In this document: in pieces, positions 1 to 7,567 of the stretch
How the letters are laid out: every line of letters begins with the position of its first letter
How positions within the stretch are numbered: position 1 is the first letter of the stretch
Virus record (IMG/VR): IMGVR_UViG_3300022540_001027
Span: 1-40,868 of that record
From: a virus
DNA length: 40,868 nucleotides
Strand: one strand, 5' to 3'
The notes under the pieces: generated by a model
The model's database searches: none
What the model was told of the DNA's origin: nothing
What the model saw: the letters and a program-made list of their open reading frames with translations, nothing else
Program-made: the position numbers and the translations under genes

Positions 1-15
1 ATTTTGCTTGCTTGT
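1..15. repeat. 15-base terminal direct repeat, left copy
   Basis: The first 15 bases (ATTTTGCTTGCTTGT) are repeated exactly at 40854-40868. This means the molecule closes on itself. It may be an assembly overlap of a circular genome or the filled-in cohesive end of a cos phage. The position, about 180 bases before the small terminase gene, resembles lambda, where cosN lies about 190 bases before nu1. Confidence 0.85.
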
Positions 16-165
16 AGCACAAAAAAAAAAATGTGACTACATTTAAACAAGTGTTTTATTTTTGATTTACAGATTTGAATTTATAGACTTTAAGTAAAGT
101 ATTATAACAATAAGATAACTAAGTATATATAAAATTTAACTTAAATATTATATTATGTTTATTTT

Positions 166-195
166 GTTTTAAATTTGTTTTAAATTTGTTTTAAA
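166..195. repeat. Three 11-bp iterons before the small terminase
   Basis: GTTTTAAATTT occurs at 166-176 and 177-187, and a truncated third copy at 188-195 runs into the start codon of the small terminase. Direct repeats beside a Nu1-like gene are where lambda-type phages carry the cosB R sites bound by the small subunit. A regulatory site is the alternative. Only the repeat itself is seen; its role is inferred. Confidence 0.6.
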
Positions 196-776
196 TGAAT
201 CTTCTTACCAGAAAAGAAATAGCTGCTTTAATAAAAAAGACACCTCAATATATTGGTGTTCAGATTAAAAGAGGTCATTTAATTGAAGAAAATAAAAGAA
301 TAGATACTGATAATAAAAAAAATAAAGTATTCCTGAATAAGTTTATAACTAAAGAAATAATTGAAGAAAATGAAGAAGATTTAAATGATGAATCATTAAA
401 CGGAATAAATAAATCTAATATTGATTATGTTATAAAGCAACATGATTTAAAATTAAAACAGGTAAAATTAAAAAAAGAAATTTTAGATTTTCAAAAAAAA
501 GAATCAAAATTAATTGAAGTTATTGAATCGAAAGATATAATGCAAAGGGCAATTATAGTTTTAAGTAATCAATACAGGCAAAGCTCCAAACAATATTTAA
601 TTGAATTATTAGCAAAATATAATATTCCTGAAAAAGATTTAGCAGGAATTCAAAAATGGTTTGATGAAACAATAAATAATGCAATTAAGGAATCAAAAGA
701 TCTTATTAATACTGAATGTAGAATTGTTTCAGATAGTTATTCTGAACAATTAGAACAGGGTGAATCTATAAATTAA
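195..776 (+). CDS. Terminase small subunit, Nu1-like
   Basis: A 193-residue protein. The first 50 residues look like a winged HTH of the MerR/Nu1 type (LTRKEIAALIKKTPQYIG). Residues 80-150 are helical and charged, followed by a region (IMQRAIIVLSNQYRQ) like the C-terminal half of Nu1-type small terminases. Such proteins recognise the packaging site and load the large subunit. It is the first gene of a plus-strand trio and follows three 11-bp iterons. The large terminase lies 1.7 kb away on the opposite strand, which is unusual. The family call is by pattern only; the small HTH gene at 4485-4742 is the rival candidate for this role. Confidence 0.6.
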   Translation: MNLLTRKEIAALIKKTPQYIGVQIKRGHLIEENKRIDTDNKKNKVFLNKFITKEIIEENEEDLNDESLNGINKSNIDYVIKQHDLKLKQVKLKKEILDFQKKESKLIEVIESKDIMQRAIIVLSNQYRQSSKQYLIELLAKYNIPEKDLAGIQKWFDETINNAIKESKDLINTECRIVSDSYSEQLEQGESIN

Positions 777-787
777 AATTATAAGTC

Positions 788-1636
788 ATGAAGGTTACAA
801 ATTTTTTAGCAAAATTACTTGTGTTCTTTGCAGTTGCAGGAATAGTTTTTATTTTAACATTAATAAATACAAAACTTCTTTTATATCTTAATTGGTATAA
901 GATTGGTCACGGTTTGGATAATTATTTTGCAATAATATCCGGAATAGCTTATGCACTAGGAAGTATTTCTGTTGTTATTTGGTATAACCCTAAATTAAAA
1001 GAGAATGCTGATGAAAAGACAAAAAAGCAATTTAAATGGAATTCTGCCGGAGCTACATTATTAAAATCAGCATTTGTAATATTAGACGGTATTCATGTGT
1101 ACATATATCAGAATATTAATTATTCTGATAATATTATTCCGGAAGTTGCTTCAATTGTTTTTGCTATTCAAACAATTTTGATTTTATATTTTATCGGTTC
1201 CGTAGTAGACGGGATTATTAAAAACCCGACAAAAAAAACTGACTATTCAACATTAGAAACTGACTATAAAAATATTAAAAGTAAGTTTGTAAAAACAGAA
1301 AGTGACTATAATTTGCTTAAGCCAAACTATGAAAAATTAAATGAGCTTAATGATGAATTAAAAAGTAAGTTTCATGATATGGTAACTGAGAATAAAAATT
1401 ACTTAAGTCAGATTTTAGAATTTAAAAGTGAGATTGTAGAAAAAAATAAAATTCATGAAAACAGGAAACAATCAATAAAAGAATTTCAAGATGAAATTGA
1501 TAGTAAAGATGAACATATTCTATTTTTAGAGGGTTATTTTTATAAAAGTGAAAGATCCCGAATTTTAAAGAAATTAGAATCTAACAGAACCGAAAAAGAA
1601 AAAGAAATTTTAAAAAGTTCAGAAGATTTTTTATAA
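788..1636 (+). CDS. Membrane protein with C-terminal coiled coil
   Basis: A 282-residue protein not assigned to a family. The first half has about four hydrophobic spans (roughly residues 5-33, 46-66, 90-110 and 118-142). Residues 150-282 are strongly charged and predicted to form a long coiled coil that would lie on one side of the membrane. It starts 12 bases after the small terminase and is probably cotranscribed with it and with the PP-loop gene. Such an anchor-plus-coil design could serve in superinfection exclusion or host signalling, but nothing in the sequence proves it. Confidence 0.7.
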   Translation: MKVTNFLAKLLVFFAVAGIVFILTLINTKLLLYLNWYKIGHGLDNYFAIISGIAYALGSISVVIWYNPKLKENADEKTKKQFKWNSAGATLLKSAFVILDGIHVYIYQNINYSDNIIPEVASIVFAIQTILILYFIGSVVDGIIKNPTKKTDYSTLETDYKNIKSKFVKTESDYNLLKPNYEKLNELNDELKSKFHDMVTENKNYLSQILEFKSEIVEKNKIHENRKQSIKEFQDEIDSKDEHILFLEGYFYKSERSRILKKLESNRTEKEKEILKSSEDFL

Positions 1637-1652
1637 ATTAAGCTGTAAAATT

Positions 1653-2489
1653 TTGAAAATGAAGGAAAGTAAAAAAACATATATAGCATTATTATCAGGC
1701 GGTAGAGATTCTACTGCAATGGTTGAATTATTATTAAGAGAAAATAAGCAAGTTGATTATATAATATTTAATGATACTTTATTAGAATTTGATATGATGT
1801 ATAAATTCATTGAAAAGTTTAATAGTTATTTAAAAGAAAAATATAATAAAGAAATTATAATTAATAAACCTAAATCAACATTTAGTGACTGGGTATTTGG
1901 AAAGGTAACAAGAGGTGATCGAAAAGGTTATATAAGAGGTCTGCCAATGCTGAAAGATCCTTGCTACTGGAAGAGAGAAAGTAAAGTTTATACAACAGAA
2001 AATTTTATAAAGGCTAATAATATATTAGATCCTATATATTATATTGGTTATACATATTCAGAACAAAAAAGAAGTCAAGTAAAACTTACAAATCAAATAT
2101 TTCCGTTAATTAAAATGAGAAAATGTGAGGCTGATGTTGATAGGATTTTAAAAGATATTGATATGATTAATCCGCTTTATGATTATTTTGAAAGAACAGG
2201 CTGTGCAATTTGTCCATATCAATCAGATAGAGCATTTTATACCTTAATGATAAAATTTCCTGAACAATGGGCAAAAATGAAATTATTTGAAAGTGAATTA
2301 AAAACATTAGAAAATCAAGGATATAATGTTTTAAATTCGCAATGGGATGATAGACGAACAATTTTAGAAATGGAACAAAAGTTTTTAATAAATAGGAAAC
2401 ATTATTCAACTGAACCGCCTAAATCTTGTGAATGTAAATCAATAATATTAGAAAAACAACAAAAATTTGAATTTGATAACGTAATATAG
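1653..2489 (+). CDS. PAPS-reductase-like PP-loop ATP pyrophosphatase
   Basis: A 278-residue protein. Residues 14-20 (LSGGRDS) form the PP-loop of the adenine-nucleotide alpha-hydrolase/PAPS reductase superfamily. Cysteines at 104 (DPCYW), 184 and 187 (GCAICPY) could bind metal or relay sulfur. True PAPS reductases carry a C-terminal redox cysteine motif that is not seen here, so sulfate reduction is unlikely. DndC-type sulfur transfer to DNA or a tRNA-thiolation activity fits better but is inferred. The methionine at residue 3 is an equally good start. The stop lies one base from the stop of the convergent large terminase. Confidence 0.75.
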   Translation: MKMKESKKTYIALLSGGRDSTAMVELLLRENKQVDYIIFNDTLLEFDMMYKFIEKFNSYLKEKYNKEIIINKPKSTFSDWVFGKVTRGDRKGYIRGLPMLKDPCYWKRESKVYTTENFIKANNILDPIYYIGYTYSEQKRSQVKLTNQIFPLIKMRKCEADVDRILKDIDMINPLYDYFERTGCAICPYQSDRAFYTLMIKFPEQWAKMKLFESELKTLENQGYNVLNSQWDDRRTILEMEQKFLINRKHYSTEPPKSCECKSIILEKQQKFEFDNVI

Positions 2490-2490
2490 T

Positions 2491-4485
2491 TCATAAATTC
2501 TGCATAATTAAAACAGTGTTATTCCAAGTTGAGTTAACACCGGCCTCATTACAAATTATATCAGAAATTATATTTTTTAAAGCAAAATTATAAACAGCAC
2601 AATCCCAAAAATGGTTATTTTTTCCATGCCTTCTTTCCCAAAGATAGTATTCAATATTATTAGCATTCTTTTTTATTTTCTTCTGTTCCCCTTCATAATG
2701 GCTGAAATAATTTTTATAATCATATTTTCCTTCACCAGAATTAGGGAAGTTCATAAAATTAGAAGGTTGAAATTCTTGATTAACTTCTAATTCCATATAA
2801 TTAGCAATATCATCTTTTATAGAATTAACATTAATTAAAAATAGATCTTCAATTTTTTTTGATTTTTTATATATTTGTCTGTCTTCTGTTGACATTCTGA
2901 AAGATTCAGGCTTATCACCTTTAAGACCCACTACATTTAAACCTGATTTATTGCATATTTTTATAAAGTCGTTTGCATATTCTGTATAATGTCCGATATC
3001 AACACCGGTTATAAAAATTTCCATTCCGGAATAATCTTTATTTATTATTTCTTCAAATGCTGCCCAAACCGAATAATCATCATAATGTCTGTATGTCCAT
3101 TTTATTCTGTCAGGCGGATGTTTAAAACCCTTATCACTAACTTTACTTTTAAAAGTTCCTATACTTCCGGCATCAACTGAATATGACGGTCCGTTTTCTG
3201 ACCAAGCTTTAATTTCATAATCAAGTCTTACATCATCACCTTCATCACCGTTCATTATTCCGTTTAAATCACAGCTGCATGTTATCATAATAATATCACC
3301 GTTACCATCTTCTTTGCTTAATTCAAACGGAACTTCACCGGCTTTATAATTTCGTGAATTATTTTGTAGTTTTGTGCTTTTTGGTGTTTTTCCTTTTAGT
3401 TCCCAAGTTTTTCCTAAAACAGAATTGTAAAATGACTGAAGTTGAACTTGATCCGGGAACCCTCCCCTGGGGTAGATCGATTGATATTTTACAGCGTAAT
3501 CTTCCCAAGATTTCATTCCGATGGGTGCATATAATGAAGATATTGCATAACTAACATAATTATCAGCAATCGGTTCAGCTGTCGGAATCCATTCACCGTT
3601 TTTTAAGAGATCTGTTTTATATTTTTTTTCTTCAAATTCATTACCACATTTTGGACATCTATACCGAACAGAACCGGGAACAACCCTGTTTTTTTTTATA
3701 TCAAATAAAACTCCGTATTGCATTCCGGCATCTGTTTTTCCGTACCATTCCCAAACAATATATTCCCCACATTTAGGGCATGGTACATTGTAATATCTTT
3801 GATCGCCTTGAATAAAAACTTTATAAATTATCGATGTATTTTTTAAAAGCGGTGTCGAAAGATACATTAATTTTCTTGACGGTCCGTAGCTTGATGTTCT
3901 GTCATCCATAACATTAATAAAAGATCCTGCCAATTCATCTTTTAATTTGTATGTATCGCATTCATCAGCAATCACAATTTGAACCGGGTTTGATCTCATA
4001 TTTGCCAAGGAACGGCCCCCGAAAGAAATTAAAGAACCACCGCTGAATTGTTTCCACATAGCTGTATCGCCGGAAGCTCTGTTATTTGTTTTTTTCTTTG
4101 CATCAAGTCTTATTAAATTTCGCAAATCAAAGCCATCAATTGCTTTATTTATACGGTTCATTGTTTTGGCAGCAAGATCTTCATTTGCACTAACAACCAT
4201 TATATTTGTAGGGCATTCTGATATTCGGTAGCAAATACCATTTTCAAAAGTAGCATTTCCGCCTAATTGATGGCCTTTAATTAATCCGAGAACATTTTTT
4301 GAATTATAAGGTGAAAAGAAATTCAGAATTTCTTTCATGTATGGAGTTCTTTCAATATCAAATTTCCCCTGAAAATTACTTTCACCTGATTTCATTATTC
4401 TATTGGCTGAAAAATCAGATGGTAATATATCGGAAACATTAAAATTAAAATTCGTTATTAATTTTAGTTTATCAATAAAATGCAT
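2491..4485 (-). CDS. Terminase large subunit, GpA family
   Basis: A 664-residue protein close to the usual GpA length. It would be the packaging ATPase and nuclease at the portal. A Walker A-like loop lies at residues 70-79 (KGHQLGGNAT), Walker B at 170-175 (IVIADE) and the coupling motif LSTP at 209-212. A zinc-ribbon-like insertion has CPKC at 236-239 and CPKC at 277-280. The C-terminal half carries acidic nuclease-like stretches (CSCDLNG, GVDIGHY). The Walker A differs from the lambda form but keeps lysine and glycine. It starts as TAATG overlapping the HTH gene upstream, which implies coupled translation. Unlike most phages, it points away from the head genes. Confidence 0.93.
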   Translation of the reverse strand: MHFIDKLKLITNFNFNVSDILPSDFSANRIMKSGESNFQGKFDIERTPYMKEILNFFSPYNSKNVLGLIKGHQLGGNATFENGICYRISECPTNIMVVSANEDLAAKTMNRINKAIDGFDLRNLIRLDAKKKTNNRASGDTAMWKQFSGGSLISFGGRSLANMRSNPVQIVIADECDTYKLKDELAGSFINVMDDRTSSYGPSRKLMYLSTPLLKNTSIIYKVFIQGDQRYYNVPCPKCGEYIVWEWYGKTDAGMQYGVLFDIKKNRVVPGSVRYRCPKCGNEFEEKKYKTDLLKNGEWIPTAEPIADNYVSYAISSLYAPIGMKSWEDYAVKYQSIYPRGGFPDQVQLQSFYNSVLGKTWELKGKTPKSTKLQNNSRNYKAGEVPFELSKEDGNGDIIMITCSCDLNGIMNGDEGDDVRLDYEIKAWSENGPSYSVDAGSIGTFKSKVSDKGFKHPPDRIKWTYRHYDDYSVWAAFEEIINKDYSGMEIFITGVDIGHYTEYANDFIKICNKSGLNVVGLKGDKPESFRMSTEDRQIYKKSKKIEDLFLINVNSIKDDIANYMELEVNQEFQPSNFMNFPNSGEGKYDYKNYFSHYEGEQKKIKKNANNIEYYLWERRHGKNNHFWDCAVYNFALKNIISDIICNEAGVNSTWNNTVLIMQNL

Positions 4486-4742
4486 TAATCGAATTTTCTA
4501 ATTTTTAATTCAGAAGTTAATATATCATTTTCGAAATATATTTTTATTATTTCTTTTGATTTATCAGAAACAATATTTTTAACATATTCAAACATGCTAT
4601 CGATTTTTTTAATATGGTGTTTTTTCCATTTGTTATTTTTTAGATATAAATCAAATGTTGGTCTTGAAATTTCAAGATGATGTGCTAATTGGCTTTTTTG
4701 TAAATAATTTGTTAAAAAAAGAGCCCTGTTTAAAGTTTGCAT
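4485..4742 (-). CDS. Small HTH DNA-binding protein
   Basis: An 85-residue protein starting at ATG 4740-4742. An in-frame upstream start at 4793 would overlap the methyltransferase gene by 46 bases and is less likely. Residues about 17-40 (SQLAHHLEISRPTFDLYLKN) form a helix-turn-helix resembling XRE/HTH-type or small-terminase domains. Its stop overlaps the large terminase start as TAATG. That coupling makes a packaging role (a second DNA-recognition subunit) or autoregulation of the operon plausible. Confidence 0.65.
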   Translation of the reverse strand: MQTLNRALFLTNYLQKSQLAHHLEISRPTFDLYLKNNKWKKHHIKKIDSMFEYVKNIVSDKSKEIIKIYFENDILTSELKIRKFD

Positions 4743-4747
4743 TTTAT

Positions 4748-5839
4748 TTATTTTAAAAATTTTAATATTGAAGAAATTATGTTGACGGTCCAACCATTAC
4801 CAAGCATTTTATAACGTTGGGTGTTTGAAACATGATTTGTATAGTTATCAGGAACCGTTTGTAGCCGTTCACATTCAATTGGTGTTAATCTTCTTAATTT
4901 GTAATCTTCTGTATATTCTGATTTTCTGTCATTTGAATTTTTAGGATTGCGTCCGCGCATTGCAACACAAATAATATCCATATCCGAATGATTACCGCCT
5001 GAATTACCACCGCCGGTTAAACAAGCTGCTTTATGTTGATCAGATTTTTCATTTAATTGTTTATCTAATTTTATAAATGTAGAACTTGATTTCATGGAAC
5101 CGGTAGTTAATGCTGTACTTTTTTGATTCCCGGTTTTAAACTCCGGTTTAAATCCGTTACCATTAGCTTTATTTCTTTTACCCCAATCGAGTAGATTATT
5201 AATAGTCTTTTCTTTTAAATAATATTTTTCATCAACCTCATTTTCAGGCTGCAAAATATCTTTTAATAGAATTCCTTTATCTTTTGGCTGTGGAATGTCA
5301 GAAACTAATTCATCTTTAAATAAACCAAAAGCTCTTGTTTTTATATTAGTCCAATAAAAACGATTTCTATTTTGTGCACTTAGTAAATTTGAATTAATAT
5401 TTACCGGAAACACTCCGACATGTTCAGAGATTATTCTCAAATATTCTTTCTTCATTCTTACATTTTCAAGTAAAAATTTTACTTCCGGATTCATTTTTTT
5501 TACATGGTTTAATATGTCGACAAAAACAAAAAATAATGCTGATCTGGGATCATTAAAATTTAATTGCTTCCCTGCAAAACTGAATCCTTGACACGGAGAA
5601 CCAGCCAATATTAATTTTATATTTTTCCAGTCAATATTCCATTGTTTCCAATTATTAATATCACCAAGTTGAATAGTATTCGGGAAATTTGCATTAGTAA
5701 CTTTTATCGCAAATTTATCTGTTTCAGAGGCATAATATTTATTATAAGGAATACATAAATCATTTAATGATATTTGTCCGCAACTCATGCCGTCAAATAA
5801 ACTTAATATATCTTCTCCCGGTAAACTTATTTTATTCAT
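4748..5839 (-). CDS. DNA (cytosine-5) methyltransferase
   Basis: A 363-residue C5-methyltransferase. Motif I is at residues 12-20 (LSLFDGMSC) and motif IV GSPCQGFS places the catalytic cysteine at 83. Motif VI ENV is at 125-127, followed by motif VIII (QNRNRFYW) and the C-terminal RRLTPIECERLQ and GNGWTV motifs. It would methylate cytosines in phage DNA to resist host restriction. No restriction endonuclease gene is next to it, so it looks like an orphan protective methylase. The start overlaps the preceding 59-residue ORF as ATGA. The target-recognition region (about 200-300) gives no readable specificity. Confidence 0.95.
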   Translation of the reverse strand: MNKISLPGEDILSLFDGMSCGQISLNDLCIPYNKYYASETDKFAIKVTNANFPNTIQLGDINNWKQWNIDWKNIKLILAGSPCQGFSFAGKQLNFNDPRSALFFVFVDILNHVKKMNPEVKFLLENVRMKKEYLRIISEHVGVFPVNINSNLLSAQNRNRFYWTNIKTRAFGLFKDELVSDIPQPKDKGILLKDILQPENEVDEKYYLKEKTINNLLDWGKRNKANGNGFKPEFKTGNQKSTALTTGSMKSSSTFIKLDKQLNEKSDQHKAACLTGGGNSGGNHSDMDIICVAMRGRNPKNSNDRKSEYTEDYKLRRLTPIECERLQTVPDNYTNHVSNTQRYKMLGNGWTVNIISSILKFLK

Positions 5840-6015
5840 ATCTTATAAACATTTTGGTCTTCCGGGAAATAAAATATTTCTTCCGTATCTATTCTTTTTA
5901 CTTTTATTCTTCCCTTGTATAATCTTTCTTCTGATTGTCTCATAGGAATTCGTTTCATTTTAATTCCGCTGTGCATTTCAAAATATTCATTTATTGCTAT
6001 TTCCGAAACTTTCAT
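5836..6015 (-). CDS. Small protein, 59 residues, unknown function
   Basis: Short ORF starting MKVSEIAINEYFEMHSG and ending EDQNVYKI. It is supported by tight packing: its start overlaps the end of the Cys-rich gene by 29 bases, and its stop overlaps the methyltransferase start as ATGA. It fills what would otherwise be a 147-base gap in a compact operon. Basic residues dominate the middle (MKRIPMRQSEERLYKGRIKV). No family is recognised. Confidence 0.75.
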   Translation of the reverse strand: MKVSEIAINEYFEMHSGIKMKRIPMRQSEERLYKGRIKVKRIDTEEIFYFPEDQNVYKI

Positions 6016-6181
6016 AAAAAGTTTTTAGTTTATTAAATAGTTCAATTATTAATGTCAGGAATGATTTTTTATATTTATTACACCAACTTGCATTAATTGA
6101 TATTTTCATATCTTTAAGTTTGCAATATCCTTTCTTATTGTGTTTGCATGTTTTACACTCTATTATTGTATTATTTACCAT
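5987..6181 (-). CDS. Cys-rich small protein, possible zinc binding
   Basis: A 64-residue protein with CKTCKH near residues 9-14, then YCKLKD and SWCNKYK. The four cysteines could form one zinc site, a layout common in small phage proteins. A weakly hydrophobic C-terminal tail follows. The start overlaps the end of the upstream DnaA-like gene by 7 bases. Function unknown. Confidence 0.65.
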   Translation of the reverse strand: MVNNTIIECKTCKHNKKGYCKLKDMKISINASWCNKYKKSFLTLIIELFNKLKTFYESFGNSNK

Positions 6182-6537
6182 AATATTTTTTTGATATTCA
6201 TTTTCTGAATCATATAATTTTCAAAATGTTCAAACTGAAATTTTAAATCATATTTATTTTTACATCTTTTACTTCCTGAAATTAAAGATGTTCTATCTCT
6301 ATCTACAACTATGGATATATCATTTTGTTTTTCATTTGTATAAATGTTTGCAAATGTCATATAAAAGAATCTTGCTTTTGCATTTAGTATATTATTTGAA
6401 AATCTATTAATACCATCAATATTAAAATATTTCAAAGTAAATAAAAGAATATCATTCAGTTTTGCAGAACGATTCTTGATGAATCTAATTTCAAGTTTTT
6501 TTAGATTTACAGATTTAACTATTCTCATAGAACTCAT
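6175..6537 (-). CDS. DnaA domain IV-like DNA-binding protein
   Basis: A 120-residue protein if started at ATG 6535-6537; an earlier in-frame start at 6609 would overlap the upstream gene by 95 bases. The segment ARFFYMTFANIYTNEK followed by ISIVVDRDRTSLISGSKRC resembles DnaA domain IV, where a helix is followed by an RDHTTV-type box-contacting loop. The ATPase domain of DnaA is absent. Such a protein might bind host or phage DnaA boxes to steer replication. The resemblance is by eye and moderate. Confidence 0.5.
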   Translation of the reverse strand: MSSMRIVKSVNLKKLEIRFIKNRSAKLNDILLFTLKYFNIDGINRFSNNILNAKARFFYMTFANIYTNEKQNDISIVVDRDRTSLISGSKRCKNKYDLKFQFEHFENYMIQKMNIKKILW

Positions 6538-6898
6538 AATTTTCAATTCCTTTTTTAACTGTTTTCTTGTATAGTTTTTTATTGAATACTTTAATAACAT
6601 TTGAATCATCTAATGCTTTAAACTCTTTTTTATCAATAAGGTATTTATAAAAATCTTGATTATGACATTCCAACATCACAAGATTTACCCCTTCTCTGTT
6701 ACATGAATTATAAAACCATTCAAAAACATCTTCTAAATGACCATTGCCGGGCTTTTCATTTATAACCGATAAAATATAATAGAAATCATCAGTAAAACCC
6801 CAAATTCCATGACATGTACCGATTTTATAAAGTAAACCGTATTCTTTACTTTCTTTAACAAGAAAATCAAGATTATGTTTTGTTTTTATTGTGTTCAT
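6515..6898 (-). CDS. GNAT-like protein
   Basis: A 127-residue protein. The core (EKPGNGHLEDVFEWFYNSC, then LVMLECHNQDFYKYLI) matches the helix-strand-helix pattern of the C-terminal half of GNAT acyltransferases, where a glycine turn binds the pantetheine pyrophosphate of acyl-CoA. The N-terminal part is short for a complete enzyme. It lies in the methyltransferase/terminase operon. A DNA-modifying role like that of Mom (a GNAT-fold protein) is possible but speculative. Confidence 0.45.
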   Translation of the reverse strand: MNTIKTKHNLDFLVKESKEYGLLYKIGTCHGIWGFTDDFYYILSVINEKPGNGHLEDVFEWFYNSCNREGVNLVMLECHNQDFYKYLIDKKEFKALDDSNVIKVFNKKLYKKTVKKGIENYEFYENS

Positions 6899-6903
6899 AC
6901 AAT

Positions 6904-7164
6904 TTAACTAAATGTTTTAATTAATAAGATTGTAATATAAATTGAAAAAACTGTTATTGATAGAGTTAATAAAAGATTCAAAACCATTGTTATTGCTTCA
7001 AAATACATTTTAACTTTAATTCCGGTTATAAGGAATTTTAAGGGGTTAATTGTTGATAAAGTTTTCTTTTTAGGAAGCTTTAATTCGTAGATTTTTTTTG
7101 CAGCATGCGTATCATTTATTTTTCCGGTTATTAAATCATTTAAGATTTCTAAAATATCATTCAT
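6904..7164 (-). CDS. Small membrane protein
   Basis: An 86-residue protein. Residues 1-38 are soluble and charged, followed by one long or two short hydrophobic spans at about 45-84 (MVLNLLLTLSITVFSIYITI). It is the first gene behind the minus-strand promoter at 7215-7244. No family is recognised. Confidence 0.65.
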   Translation of the reverse strand: MNDILEILNDLITGKINDTHAAKKIYELKLPKKKTLSTINPLKFLITGIKVKMYFEAITMVLNLLLTLSITVFSIYITILLIKTFS

Positions 7165-7200
7165 ATTAAATTAATTAAAGTTAATAATTAATATTCATTA

Positions 7201-7250
7201 AATTTACATAATCGCAAATATAAGTAAATTATTTTACATACAAAGTAAAT
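7201..7250. promoter_or_regulatory. Operator-like GTAAA/TTTAC repeats
   Basis: AATTTAC (7201-7207) is the inverse of GTAAATT (7224-7230). TTTACATA recurs at 7203-7210 and 7233-7240, and AGTAAAT at 7223-7229 and 7244-7250. The repeats overlap the minus-strand promoter and lie in the divergent gap before the virion operon, so a repressor or activator site is likely. A related perfect palindrome sits at 30423-30434. Confidence 0.45.
7215..7244 (-). promoter_or_regulatory. Bacteroidota-type promoter for the terminase/methylase operon
   Basis: On the minus strand a -7 box TATATTTG (7222 to 7215) follows a -33 box TTTG (7244 to 7241) after an 18-base spacer, close to the known TTTG/TAnnTTTG pattern. 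The start would be near 7209, about 45 bases before the gene beginning at 7164. Confidence 0.6.
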
Positions 7251-7288
7251 CATTATTTTATTTTAATTATTCTTAATAAATTGCAAAC

Positions 7289-7567
7289 ATGACAGAATCA
7301 GCATATTTAGCTTTATATCCGGATCCTGAAGCAAAATTAATACAAGTTCAAGCAATTTTAGACGCTTATGATTTACTTGTAACTGATTTAATATCAAAGG
7401 GTGCAATTAAAGATTATACGCTAAATGACGGACAAGTCCGTATTGAAAGATCATATGGAACATTAAAAGAAATTGCTGATGGTCGCTTAGCTTATGAACA
7501 ATTAGCCAACAGGCTGTTAAGTCAAATGGAAGGAAGATCAACAAAAATTCAACCATGTTTAGGATAA
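7289..7567 (+). CDS. gpW-like head-tail joining protein
   Basis: A 92-residue protein, first gene of the virion operon. The pattern of a helix, then DGQVRIERSY, then a second helix (LAYEQLANRLLSQ) and a flexible tail resembles lambda gpW, which seals the portal after packaging. The position directly before the portal is the lambda order. Its end overlaps the portal start by 13 bases. No TAnnTTTG box is seen upstream, so late transcription may need a phage activator. Confidence 0.6.
   Translation: MTESAYLALYPDPEAKLIQVQAILDAYDLLVTDLISKGAIKDYTLNDGQVRIERSYGTLKEIADGRLAYEQLANRLLSQMEGRSTKIQPCLG

Noticed and set aside
136-163. dif-like sequence around TTATGTTTATT
   Set aside because: Only the XerD-side half resembles dif; the other arm does not, and such AT-rich words are expected here by chance.
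4748-5839. Methyltransferase as part of a restriction-modification system
   Set aside because: No endonuclease-like gene is adjacent; the HNH protein is 32 kb away in another operon, so an orphan methylase is more likely.
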